From Symbiodinium natans (taxonomy: Eukaryota > Sar > Dinophyceae > Suessiales > Symbiodiniaceae): DNA of 64,000 nt. The translations under genes were made by a program, and so were the position numbers. Shown in pieces: positions 43,403-54,200 of the stretch. Every line of letters begins with the position of its first letter. Position 1 is the first letter of the stretch. Under the pieces are notes generated by a model. It had not been told where the DNA came from. It ran no database searches and saw only the letters and a list, made by a program, of their open reading frames with translations. The stretch is taken from contig CAJNDS010002460.1 of the NCBI GenBank assembly GCA_905221605.1, forward strand, positions 123,624 through 187,623, given 5' to 3'.

Positions 43403-45932
43403 TTATTTCGGCTGCCCGTTCTGCTCAAACACGCCGAAGTGCCGCTCGTGCTCGGCCCCCGTCTTGGCAGACTCGTCGAAGGCCTCGAAGAAGTAAATCT
43501 CTTGGCCGCTCGATCGAGCGAGCTCGCGTGTACCTTGAATGACCACGTGAACCCTAACCTGGGGAGGGCCAGATACCCATCTACTACCATTCCTTTTTAA
43601 GATAGAACCCTAAACCCTAAACCCTAAACCCTAAACCCTAAACCCTAAACCCTAAACCCTAAACCCTAAACCCTAATGGGGGTTCTGTCTTGGTCCCCAA
43701 GGTACTGTCCAAGTACTTCTGTAGGTTGGAGATGCTCGCCGAGCAGTGCCCAGCTGTCGGCCAGCCCGTCTCGCCGACAATAATCGGCAAACACTCACCT
43801 GCGGTTTAGGGTTTAGGGTTTATGGTTTAGGGTGTAGGGTTTAGGGTTTAGGGTTAATGAGGGTACGCTTTTTGTTAAAATTCAATTTTGATTAGGAAGC
43901 CCCCCCAAAACAAGAAAGGGATAATAAGGGTACTGTAGTACCTAGGTCACATCCGATTTTGGTGAGAGCCGCCCGAACGCACCGCAAGACTTGGGCCAGG
44001 AACTGACCACCGACCGCAAGCTCCACCTTAGTTGTCCGTGTCCAGTACTTAGGGTTTAGGGTCTAGGGTTCAGGATCTAGGGTTTAGGGATCACCCCAAA
44101 AAGGTTAAAGGCTACCTACCCCACTACTAGGCCACCGAGATGTCTTTTGGGTTGTACACGTGCGAAAAGAACGGGTAGACGTTGATGGAGAACGAGCCTT
44201 TTCGCATCGTCAGCCTCTCCGTGATGACCTTCACCACATCCAGCAACTCGGGGCGCACCCGCGATTTCTCAACCGGCCAGGTGTCTTGCAACAGTGCTTC
44301 GCAAAACGGAACGATCACCTGAAACAGGGCTTATATTCCTTGTATCCCCAAACGGACACCAACCACACACACTCACCAACACCAAAAAGGAACCTTACGA
44401 ACGAACCACTAACAGCAATATGAACCCTGCTTCACCTGGATCTTGAGGCCGGCGTGGTGCACCGCGTCATCCATGGCCAAAAATGCCGGAGCGAGAAGCT
44501 TCCAGCAGTGTCTTAGTCGCTGAGTTCATAAGCCCCAAAAAGTGTACTCTTTCAGTTCTATAGGGGGTTACAGTATCCCAAAAAGTGTAAAGTGTACCTG
44601 GCTCAGCTACGAAGATGCTTGTGGTTTTCCTTGTGCTCGGGTTCGTTGCCGATGGCAAGCTTGTCCACGATGTCGGCAAAGGTGACCAGTGTGCTGATCA
44701 CCGCTTGACGAAATGTGTCATCATTCACAGCTTTGTGCAAGTCACAGTTTGGAATTGCGACCGTGACTTGGACACCAGAGTCAGCAAACGTTGAGCGAAC
44801 CTGCTTGAGCCACGCGACGTCGATGCTCCAAGTTTTGAGCCTTGTGACCCCACGCTGTTGGAGATGCGACAGCAAGGTCTCATGCGAGTTACTGAATGGC
44901 CCAACCAAACCGTAACCAATGCCGAGGTTCTTCGGCCCAAACTTGGATGGCAACAATAAAGACGATGACTGCGACGAGAAGGATGCGGGAAATTGTTCCA
45001 TGACCGTCTGCTCAGCCTGGTCGCGACTCCTTGGCTGACTTCTGAACCCTCCTAGTTTGGGGTTTAGGGTTTAGGGTTTAGGGTTTAGGGTTTAGGGTTT
45101 AGGGTTTAGGGTTTAGGGTTTAGGGAAAGCCAAGACTCATGCTCTTGTTTTGGAGCAGCCACTGCACTCGACTTTCGGCGGTTGTGGACGCCCCACTTCC
45201 GTCCTTTCCGCAAATTGCGCGAGGGTCATAACGAGACCCATCTGGCTGTATGGGACCCAGAAAAGATTCTGGAAACTGGTTCATGACGGTTTGCTCGGCT
45301 TCTTTCCGGCTCATCTGCTTGTTGTGGATTAACCACGACGCACGATCCTCAGCAAGGATCGGCTGTCCCGTTTCTGTCTTACCGCAGGAGGCTTTCGGGT
45401 CATACCTCCTGCTTCCGGATGAAGACGACGAAAGCGAGGAGAACGACGTGGGAAATTGGTCCATGACAGTCTGCTCAGCCTGGTCACGAGTCATACTCTT
45501 GTTTCGGAGCAGCCACTGCACGCGACTTTCGGCGGTGGTGGGTGCCCCACTGCCGTCTTTTCCACAAATGGCGCAAGGGTCATAACGAGACCCATCTGGC
45601 TGCTTGAGACCCAGAAAAGATTCTGGAAACTGGTTCATGACGATTTGCTCCGCTTCTTTCAGTCCCATCTGCTTGTTGTTGACTAACCACGACACACGAT
45701 CCTGGGCAAGGATCGGCTGTCCCTCTTCTGTCTTACCGCAGGAGGCTTTCGGGTCATACCTCCTGCTTCCAGGCTCGACAAAAGCCGCCGGAAACTCTTT
45801 CATCACCTGTAACTCCGCTGTCTCCCTCGCCAGCCCGCGCTCTCGCATCAACCACAGCACGCGGTCTTCCGCATGGATAGGGATGCCCCCCTCAAACTTG
45901 CCACAGAGGGCACCGGCGCTGTAGGACGACAT
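43403..45932 (-). CDS. GH17 beta-1,3-glucanase with N-terminal five-fold repeat module (7 exons)
   Basis: Predicted glycoside hydrolase family 17 enzyme (endo-1,3-beta-glucanase/glucanosyltransferase type) that would cleave or remodel beta-1,3-glucan. Exons on the minus strand: 45139-45932, 44607-45029, 44436-44511, 44136-44318, 43942-44026, 43706-43798, 43403-43533. They join in frame to 595 codons ending in TAA at 43403-43405. Residues ~1-285 are five copies of a Cys-Gly-Lys...Gln-Phe-Pro module. Residues ~296-594 are GH17: LGIGYG start, proton donor Glu in AIGNEP (~394), INVYPFF strand, nucleophile Glu in IIVGETGWP (~530), then YFFEAFDE near the C-terminus. The 136-residue spacing of the two Glu matches plant GH17 enzymes; the FEAFDE end is closer to fungal/oomycete types. 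No signal peptide is visible from this ATG. An upstream in-frame ATG at 46145 would add 71 residues, mostly Arg from a simple repeat. Junctions of intron 2 are uncertain by about 3 nt. Confidence 0.9.
43602..43678. repeat. CCCTAAA array inside GH17 intron 6
   Basis: About 10 copies inside intron 43534-43705. TTTAGGG tracts also lie in introns 1 (45057-45125), 4 (44050-44090) and 5 (43804-43857), in either orientation relative to the gene. Confidence 0.95.
44512..44606 (-). mobile_element. Introner intron 2 of GH17 gene, GTAGCTGA family
   Basis: A ~95 bp hairpin element lying exactly between GNEPEHKENHKHL and the next GH17 exon (LLAPAFLAMDD). Inverted arms contain GTACACTTTACACTTTTTGGG and CCCAAAAAGTGTA-like sequence. 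Related copies are at 7120-7225 and 15310-15408, both also between coding islands. The element ends in CTAAG. The exact cut is ambiguous by 3 nt (HLR or HLRR). Confidence 0.75.
45029..45920 (-). repeat. Five tandem ~58-residue modules inside the GH17 gene
   Basis: Five protein repeats, each beginning RYDP.A.CGK (first copy YSAGALCGK), then G.P..AE.RV.WL, a basic NK.M segment, EAEQ.VM.QFP.SF and a Ser/Gly/Pro linker. Copies 2 and 4 resemble each other most, as do copies 3 and 5, so a two-module block was duplicated. The fifth copy is split by intron 1 after NKSM. Each copy has one Cys. I do not recognise the module; it could be a wall- or glucan-binding unit because it sits next to a catalytic domain, but that is inference. 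Confidence 0.85.
45030..45138 (-). mobile_element. Introner intron 1 of GH17 gene (GA-AG, TIR, TTTAGGG cargo)
   Basis: On the coding strand the intron reads GAGTC-TTGGCT...AGCCAA-G|GAGTC. GAGTC is repeated at both borders like a target-site duplication, and TTGGCT/AGCCAA form terminal inverted repeats. The inside is a CCCTAAA tract plus an end sequence shared with elements at 12195-12430 and 17847-17960. Removing it restores the repeat module (NKSM + SRDQAEQ), so splicing here is certain at protein level. The donor is GA, not GT. Confidence 0.8.
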
Positions 45933-46188
45933 TGCGCTGCAAGCTGCACAAGGAAATGCGTGTGGCCGAGAGCAGGAAGCTAGGAAGACATCACAACGGC
46001 AATGCTGTGCTGGTGCTTTTCGTTGCTCCTCGTCTTCGTGCTTCCTTCTTCTTCTTCTGCTTCTTCTTCTTCTTCTTATTTTTGTTCTTCTTCTTGTTAT
46101 TCTTCTTCTTCTGCTCCTTGCAGTTCGCAGGTTCGCCCGCAGCATCGTGCCTGTGTGCTAAGGTTTAAGAACCTAAGCTCCAGTTGCG

Positions 46189-46506
46189 GACCTGCAAACG
46201 GCTCGCCGACCGGCGCTATATACTCTGATGGGCGGATGTGGCTGGTAGGGTTTAGGGTGTAGGGTTTAGGGTTTAGGGTTTGGGTTTAGGGTTTAGGGTT
46301 TAGGGTTAGGGTTTAGGGTTTAGGGTGGAGGGTTTAGGGTTTAGGGTTTAGGGTGTTGGGGTTGTTCGACGTAAACAGAATGCTTACGCGGAAGTCGCTA
46401 GCACTACGGTAGATCCCTAGAGCCTAAATCCTAAACTTGGGATTTGGAGTTCACATGGCCCCAACGAGCCCCTGCACTGCCTCATGCAAGTACCGTCGAG
46501 GGCGCC
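46189..46506 (-). CDS. Small exons between two genes
   Basis: 46189-46235 reads SHIRPSEYIAPVGEPFA and ends at GCAG|GTCCGC; 46394-46421 reads GSTVVLATS before a GTAAGC donor; 46452-46506 reads RPRRYLHEAVQGLVGA. They lie between the stop at 46827 and the GH17 start, so they could be 5' exons of the GH17 gene or a separate short gene. Confidence 0.35.
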
Positions 46507-46659
46507 CTAAACCCTGAACCCTGAACCCTAAACCCTAAACCCTCCTAACAAAAGCAAAAGTTGGATGTCGGAATCCTTCCGATCAAAAAAACCCAAATAC
46601 CTGACGTCTTAAGTAGTACTTGTATGGTCTTTGGGACCCACAATTCACAACCCTGCCCT

Positions 46660-46805
46660 ACGAAACCCTAAACCCTAGACCCTAAACCCTAAACCCTGAA
46701 CCCTGAACCCGGAACCCTAAACCCTAAGGCCTAAACCCTAAGCCCTAAACCCTAAACCCTAAGGCCTAAACCCTAAACCCTAAGCCCTAAACCCTAAACC
46801 CTAAT
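46660..46805. repeat. CCCTAAA array with CCCTAAG units
   Basis: Mixed units just past the stop codon at 46827. Confidence 0.85.
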
Positions 46806-46826
46806 AGTAAGGGGAGCCACAGCCTG

Positions 46827-47680
46827 CTAAGTGCCACTTTTCATGAGACCTGCCGCGGGCACTGTTATGAGGGTACTGGGGCAGTTGCCAAGCTGAAGCT
46901 TTAGGGTTCCATTTGCTGCAGGAAGGGTTCAGGGTTTAGGGTTCAGGGTTTAGGGTTCAGGGTTCAGGGTTCAGGGTTTAGGGTTTAGGGTTTAGGGTTT
47001 AGGGTTTAGGGTTTAGGGTTTAGGGTATCACAGCAACCACCTGACCTCTTGTGATTGGAGGCAGTTTTGCAATTTCTGGGGCCTGGCCACCGTCTTGGCG
47101 GGCCTGTGCCCCACTTTTCTTTGAGGTCCCGGCACGGGCAATCCGAAAAATGCATCGGAGGGTAATCTCATGAGCCCTCAACATGTTCCTAACCTCCTTC
47201 AAAGGGTTCTGATGTACGGCCCCTAATTTGCATAGTGTATAAAAGGGTATATGACGGCTCCCCGTTCAAGCCCATACTAAGGGACCACCCCTTAGAATAC
47301 AGGGCTTGGGGTTCCTATCGACGCCCTCTACGTCCTGAAGCCCGGTCTTCATGTAGAAACTTCCCTAAACCTTCGATTAACCCTTAACCCCTATATGCAC
47401 ACTAAGGCTTTAGGAGCTAGGTACCCCCTAAACCCTAAACCCTAAACCCTAAACCCTAAACCCTAAACCCTAAACCCTAAACCCTAAACCCTAAACCCTA
47501 AACCCTAGACCCTAAACCCTAAACCCTAAACCCTAAACCCTAAACCCTAAACCCTAAACCCTAAACCCTAAACCCTGACCCTAAACCCTAAACCCTAAAC
47601 TAAGTCGAGGTGCAGTGCCAAGACCCGGCTTCGCTTCCGCGCACGGTGCCGGCCGGAGTCCACAAGAGGCCCATGGGTTT
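46827..47680 (-). CDS. 3' part of an unidentified gene ending at 46827
   Basis: 47041-47208 is 56 codons (NPLKEVRNMLRAHEITLRCI...ITRGQ) with donor CAG|GTGG. 46827-46892 is 22 codons (LGNCPSTLITVPAAGLMKSG, T, TAG). Both exons are phase 0, so they join to ITRGQLGNCPS across an intron filled with TTTAGGG and GGTTCAG units. A further island at 47601-47680 reads LWTPAGTVRGSEAGSWH. No family is recognised. Confidence 0.55.
47425..47603. repeat. CCCTAAA array, ~24 copies
   Basis: One CCCTAGA and one CCCTGA interruption. The degenerate stretch 47680-47990 that follows is GTAGGGTTTTCATGGG-like and holds no gene I can see. Confidence 0.9.
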
Positions 47681-47997
47681 CTGTAGGGTTTTCATGGGGT
47701 TTTTGATGAGGCTTCATAGGGCTTAGGGTTTAGGGTTTAGGGTTTCGGGTTTAGGGTTTGTAAGGCTTTAGAGGGTTTATTCGGGGCTTCTTCGGGTTTT
47801 CGTGGGTGTTTAGAAGGCTTTCTAGGGTCTTGTTAGGATTTGTAGGCCTACAATTGCGGTTTGTAGGGTTTTCGTGGGTTTATTTTACTAGGCTTCATAG
47901 GGTTTGTTAGGGGTTTGTTTATTCGGGGGCTATCGGGCTTTATCGGATTTGCTGGGTTTATAGGGCTTCATAGGCTCTAGGGTTTAGGTTTAGGGTT

Positions 47998-50616
47998 GGC
48001 AACAGCCACAGGCTTTGCGGATTCTTGAGGAGTTGGGGTGCGTGTGGGCACAGAATTGGACTCACTATGCTGCGTTTGCAAAGCAGCCACTTTCCTACAT
48101 CCTTAAACCCTAAGCCCTAAACCCCAAACCCAAAACCCTCGAAAACCCCAAGCCCCAAACCCCAAACCCCAAACCCTAAACCCTAAACCCTAAACCCTCG
48201 AAAACCCCAAGCCCCAAACCCCAAACCCCAAACCCTCAAAACCCAAGGCCCGAAAAGCTGATACGGCAGCTGCGAGTATTCTCGCGGCCGGCACCATGAG
48301 CGAACTCCGCCAGATCAACCTAAGGCATGAAATGCTGAGGGCTTCGGGCTTGGGGTTTAGGGATTAAGGTTTGGGGTTAAGGGTTTAGGGTTTAAAGTTT
48401 CGGGTTTAGGGTTTGGGGGGGGGGTGCGGGTTAGGGATCAATAGGGCACAATATCTCGGTTTTTACTACTAGCAGTAGGGACTTCGGGAATCAGGATCCC
48501 TATGCGAACAACTGGAAGGTTCTACACGGGGAGCCGAGGATACTACCTCAAGCCCTATTCCCGATAAGCTCAGCTATACTTAGTAGCCCAGTAGCAATAT
48601 CAGAATAAGGGCACCCGGGCACCCTTTTTGGTTGGTTAATTTATAAGGGCACCCAGAACCAAAAAAAGATGCAAGGGTACCACTGGATTACCATATTATA
48701 TCATATTATGATATGAAAGGCTTTGGGGCTTTGAGTCTGGTTGAGCTTTCTCGGGGAAACAGGGTTACCGCTAGGATTCAGGGGCCTGCCCTCAACCTCC
48801 CCCCCCCCCCCCCCCCACCCTCAGGTTTGGGGGTTGAACCTGAACGAGAGAACCTTGATTTTTGTTGGAACACGCTCTGTCGCCCGGGCTCTAAACTTGC
48901 TACAAGCCATCGCCTCCACACTCCCTGCTGCAGTTGTTGCTTCAGTCGGCGGTGCTGCTCTAGGGTTTAGGGTTTAGGGTTTAGGGTTTAGGGTTTAGGG
49001 TTTAGGGTTTAGGGTTTGGGGATGAGCGAGACCTCGTGGCAGCGGCTAGAGGACGAAGTAGGTCTCACCGCAGCATGAAAACATCACTAGCCGGCCTTTT
49101 GCGGGCCGGCATTGGCTTCTTCTTTGGTTTAGGGTTTAGGGTTTAGGGTTTAGGGTTTAGGGTTTAGGGTTTAGGGTTTAGGGTTTAGGGTTTAGGGTTT
49201 AGGGTTTAGGGTTTAGGGTTCAGGGTTCAGGGTTCAGGGTTTTAGGGTTTAGGGTTTAGGGTAGGGTTTAGGGTTTAGGGTTTAGGGTTTAGGGTTTACG
49301 GTTCAGGGTTCAGGGTGTAGGGTTTAGGGTTGCCCAGAAGGCACAACTGTGATCTTCGGCTTCGAAACTACCGCGCCGGTCCTCTCCGCAAACCCATCAT
49401 CATGGGGTTTAGGGTTTTGGGTTTTAGTTTTGGGTTTAGGGTCCAGGGTTTGGGGAAGATGTCACACGGCCAGCCAAACACCAACAAAACCTGGGCCAAA
49501 ACAAACTCAACCCCAAACTGGCGTCAAAATCCTACCTGAAACCCTCTAAACCCTACAAACCCTATACAGCCCTATCAACCCTACGATCCCTACACCTCAA
49601 ATCCTGCAAACGCCATACATCCCAAACCCGTTGAGCGCAACCCCAAGCTCTAAACCCTAAACCCTAAACCCTAAACCCCAAACCCCAAACCCTAAACCCT
49701 AAACCCTAAACCCTAAACCCGAAACCCCTGCACACCTGGGCCCAGCACTGGGCTCGCTGGGCGCTGGCGCATTGCGGTTCAAGATGCTCCGGGCCTTCCC
49801 ACGCTGTCTGGTCAGGGTTTAGGGTTTAGGGTTTACGGTTTAGGGTTTAGGGTTAGGGTTTAGGGTTCAGGGTTCAGCGTTTAGAGTTTTGGGTATGAGG
49901 GACGAGGTGTGAAACTTCAGGGCCAAGGCTCCAGGATTGACAAAAACGACTCAGAGTGTAGGATTTAGGGTTTGGGGTTTAGGCTTTGGGGGGTCTAGCG
50001 TTCAGGGAGCGCAATGGCCAAAAATGCTGAGCGGGCTTAGTGTTGAAACGTATCTAGATCTAGGGCTGCAGGGTGTAGGGTGTAGGGTTTTGGGTGTAGA
50101 AACCCCAAAACTCTAATCCGCAATTCAGGGTTGTCAGGCCTCATCAGTTTGCCTGAATTGGGTGAGTTGTTGTCGTTAGGGCCGAGTTTTGGCACAGGTT
50201 CTATGCAGGAATGGGTTTGATTTGGGTTAAGGCTTTAGGGTATAATTTGGATTTAGGGGTTAGGATTAGTTTGTGTGTAGGGTTTAGGGGTGAATTTTGG
50301 GTTTAGGGTGTACGCTTTCCGAGCAAATCCTCATGTGGCAGAAGTGTGGACCCTGACCTGCTTGTCCACGTTCCCCGGAAATCAAACGCTAACCTCTGGG
50401 ATGGTATGAGAGGGGGTCAAAGGGATGAGGGCTTGGGGATTGCTAGCTAAACACCAGTGCAAGATCCCTGACTCGTCCCGAAACCCGAGATCCAAAACCC
50501 CTAAACTTTCTGAGCCCTAGTAGGGTATGCTGGCAACTTATCATTTGGATCGATATTCGCCAACGAAACTTCGCTGCTGGCACCTGGGTGGTCACATTGT
50601 AGGTTTTCCTTGGCCA
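47998..50616 (-). CDS. Exon tract 48.0-50.6 kb
   Basis: Islands with good minus frames: 50501-50616 (ENLQCDHPGASSEVSLANID..., then TAG or a GT donor), 49735-49805 (GKARSILNRNAPAPSEPSAG, donor GTGTGC), ~49330-49400 (DDGFAERTGAVVSKPKITVV; plus also open), 49071-49125 (KKPMPARKRPASDVFML, donor GTGAGA), ~48835-48962 (EQHRRLKQQLQQGVWRRWLV; plus frame also good), 48262-48324 (VDLAEFAHGAGRENTRSCRI) and 47998-48095 (AALQTQHSESNSVPTRTPTP). Whether they form one gene is unknown. Confidence 0.4.
48583..48692. mobile_element. TAGCCCAGT element copy
   Basis: GTAGCCCAGTAGCAATATC...GGGTACCACTGGATTAC, interior CCTTTTTGGTTGGTTAATTT. One base of the right TIR has diverged. Confidence 0.6.
49125..49330. repeat. 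TTTAGGG/TTCAGGG array
   Basis: About 25 units between two exon islands. Confidence 0.9.
49900..50440. other. Degenerate telomere-like DNA, no gene seen
   Basis: Scattered GGGTTTAGG-like words with many substitutions, probably old arrays decaying. Confidence 0.4.
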
Positions 50617-51202
50617 GAAGATGGGGGGAGGCGGAGGGGGAGGGGGAGGGGGAGCGGCAGGCACTGACTGCAGGAATTGGGGAGGGGGGAGGGGGGGAGT
50701 GTGGAGAAACTCGGGATTGAGGGACTCAAGCGTTAAGATACGCGCCCTGAAACCTAAACCTTGAACCCTGAACCCTCGTGGTCAAGAGCTAGGAAAGTCT
50801 GGACATTGATCATTGCACAGTGGCCCACATGCATCGGACCGTTCTCCTTCCGACACATTAGGGGGTGTAGGGTTTACAAGGGAAGGGGTTTAGGGATTAG
50901 GGGGCTTTCAGGGGTTTGAAGGTTTCGTGGGTTCAGGGCACGGGTCTCCGGGATCCAGTAGACGGGATCGGAAGGACTCCTTCAACCCCAAATCCAAAAC
51001 CCTGAACCAAAGACCTTCATCCCTGAACCCTAAACCCGAAACCCTGAACCCTTCACACGAAAACCCTAAACCTGATCATAGATAAGGGCCCAGCCCAGAA
51101 TGCAGTTCCCCTAAACCCTAAACTTCCTAAACTTCCTAAACTTCCTAAACCCTAAACCCCAAACCCTAAACCCTAAACCCTAAACCCTAAAACCCCCTAC
51201 TC

Positions 51203-54200
51203 AGAATGCCACGGTTCTTTAGGAGTGCCGTGTCAGTTGCTTCCCCGTAGCTCCCAGGGCCGACCTAAGCAAAGAGGCCACTTAGATTCGGGGCTGCAGG
51301 GTTTAGGGTTTAGGGTTTAGGGTTTAGGGTTTAGGGTTTAGGGTTTAGGGTTTAGGGTTTAGGGTTTAGGGTTTAGGGTCTCGGGTTTGGGGCTTTTAGG
51401 GTTCAGGGTTTAGGGAAACAGGGTTTAGGGTTCAGCAATACGAGGGCGGAGTAGCGTGCCACAGGTAAACCCTCATCCCTACATGCCACGCTGGAATCCC
51501 TAAACCCTAAACCCTAAACCCTAAACCCTAAACCCTAAACCCCAAACCCTAGACCAGAGCTCCAAAAGCCTCAGCTGCTTCTTGGGCACCTTCCTGCACC
51601 CCCGAAATCGATGGCATCCAAGGAGCCAAGTTGGGGTTCAATACGGCAATAATTTAAGGGGGACCCTAGAAGGGAACCTAAATCAGTCCATCTACCCCCT
51701 ATATATATACACACACCTTATACAGTCCCTATTTTCTTCTACTTCTGTTTCTATTTCTTTTTCTTCTTCTTTCTCTTCTTCTTCTTCTTCTTCTTCCTTT
51801 TCTTCTTGTTTCTTTTCTTCTTCTTTTTCTTCTTCTTTTTCTGCTTCTTCTTCTTTCTCTTCTTCTTATTTTCCAACCCCTAAACCCAAACCCGAGTCTC
51901 AGTTTTCAGACGGCCAGGCCGGCCCGTGCCGCAAGGCCTGTAGATACTCCTGAGTCTATATATACATATATATATATACACCTTATACAGTCCCTATATT
52001 CCTAAGTAGCCCCTAAACAACCCCTAGGTAACCCCTGACATCCCTTGTAAGGGTTCCTCCTTGAGTCCCTTGAAATACGTACAGCTCCACTCCTAGAGGG
52101 CGGTAAGCCCGGCGAAACATACATTAAACTCATAAATGCCACAACAGCCCAAAGCGCAACTCCTCTCAACTCCCCTCAACTCCTCTCAACCCCTAAACCC
52201 TAAACCCTAAACCCTGAACCCTAAACCCTGAACCCTCTTGGCTCCCTTGCGCTTGTGGTTGTGCACCCGACTGTTGGCGGCTTTCGCTTGTCCTCCAGGA
52301 GTTTGGGAACTGTGCTTTTAGGGTTTAGGGTTTAGGGTTTAGGAATATAGGAACCTAAATAGGTCTTTACGAAAGTAGGGGAACTCCAATATAGACCCCC
52401 CCCCCCCCAAACACTCGGATCCCCTTGTATTGAGGATGCTAAGAAGGTATAACCCAGGAAGAAAAAAAGGTTGCTTGTCGACAGGCCGTGGCCTCAGACA
52501 CACAGTGCAACAAAGAAAAGGGTACACTTCTTGGCTTAAATGGGGCTTATAAGGGAACCTAAGCCGTGAAAACAGGGGAATGCGGGTCTGCTCTGGATCC
52601 CAGTAGATGTTTCGAATGCAAACTGCGCAAATTAAACAGGCCCCGAGATTACCTTGTTGCTCTAGTTAAACTCGGCCAAGGGTTTCATACTTTGCGGTTT
52701 AGGGTTCAGGGTTCATAAGTTTTAGGGTCACCCTAAACCCTAAACCCTAAACCCTAAACCCTAAACCCTAAACCCTAAACCCTAAACCCTAAACCCTAAA
52801 CCCTAAACCCTAAACCCTAAACTAAGGTTCATAGGCTTGACATGGTTTAGGGATAAGGGTTCCGAGCCCAGAGCACCTTGCCTGCGGCCCTGCACATCTG
52901 CGTTAGGCTTCTTCGCAGGTTTATGGGGGCAAGGGCGGTAAGCGCTCAAGTGGCCCCCAAAACCCTAAACCTTAAACCATAAACCCTAAACCCTAAACCC
53001 TAAACCCTGAACCCTACTTAGGGTTCATAGAGTTTAGGTTTTGGGTCCCGAAGTTGGGACTTTTGGGAGGAAGCTCCTTCAGACGTGCGCCGCCCACCAC
53101 ATGCCTCTTGGAGGGCCTGAGCTTGCAAGGGTTTAGGGTTTAGGGTTTAGGGTTCAGGGTTCAGGGTTCAGGGTTCAGGGTTTAGGGTTTAGGGCTGAAG
53201 CTTGGCGCTTGTCTCGTTGTAGCTCGGAACATCAGCCAGGCGCGTAATACATTCACAAAGAGAATGAACAAGTGAGTGAGTTTATGAGTGAAGATATGAA
53301 CGCAGAAACGAAATGAATGAAGCGAACGGGCGAACACGACGTCTTTTTACTCGCTCGTAAATATCATTCTCACCGTGCATGAGTAGAATGATGAGAGCTC
53401 TGTGCACACACACATTTTGTCACTTCTTCATTCGGCTCACTCTTTCACTCCCTTCATTTCAGAATTTCAGAGGGTGCAAAAGCACACATGTACAAGAGCG
53501 TCCGTCACAAACACCTCACAAAGCTAGCAGAGTGGGTGAGAGGTGCACATGTCAGACGTGAATACTATGTCCCTGAGCCCGCGAACCCCTGATCGGAAGG
53601 GGCTACAAAGATCTGCCCTGAACCCTTACACCCTGACACGAGAACGCTAGCCTCAACCCGAAACGGCCCTAAACCGTACACACCCAAACCCCTGAGCCCC
53701 TAAACCCTAAACACCGAAGTCCCTTAAATCCCTAAACCCTAAACCCTAAACCCTAAACTCTAAACCCTAAACCCTAAACCCCTGAACCCTAAACCCTAAA
53801 CCCTAAACCCTAAACCCTAAGCAATCCCCTACATCATCCCTAAAGTTTGGGTCCCCCGACGCGTTGTAGTCGCCAGGTGCAGGACCTTCTGGAAGCTTGA
53901 ACTTCGTGAACACTTCCTGCCCAAGGTTTAGGGTTTAGGGTTTAGGGTTTAGGGTTTAGGGTTTAGGGTTTAGGGTTTAGGGTTTAGGGTTTAGGGTTTA
54001 GGGTTTAGGGTTTAGGGTTTAGGGTTTAGGGTTTGAGCTTGAGGCTCTACTCCATGAACCACCTCCTGCCCAGGAAGGGCCGAGGGTTGAGGGCTTCGAA
54101 GGTTGCTGAAGGTCCTTGGGTGGATTTGGGGCCTAAGGGATTGAGGGTTTAGGGTTCAGGGTTGGGATGTTCCCGCTCATACCAACAGTCCTTCATAGGG

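Noticed and set aside
45150-46262. Five plus-strand ORFs of 60-111 codons
   Set aside because: They are antisense shadows of the repeat modules of the GH17 gene; their repetition follows the minus-strand modules.
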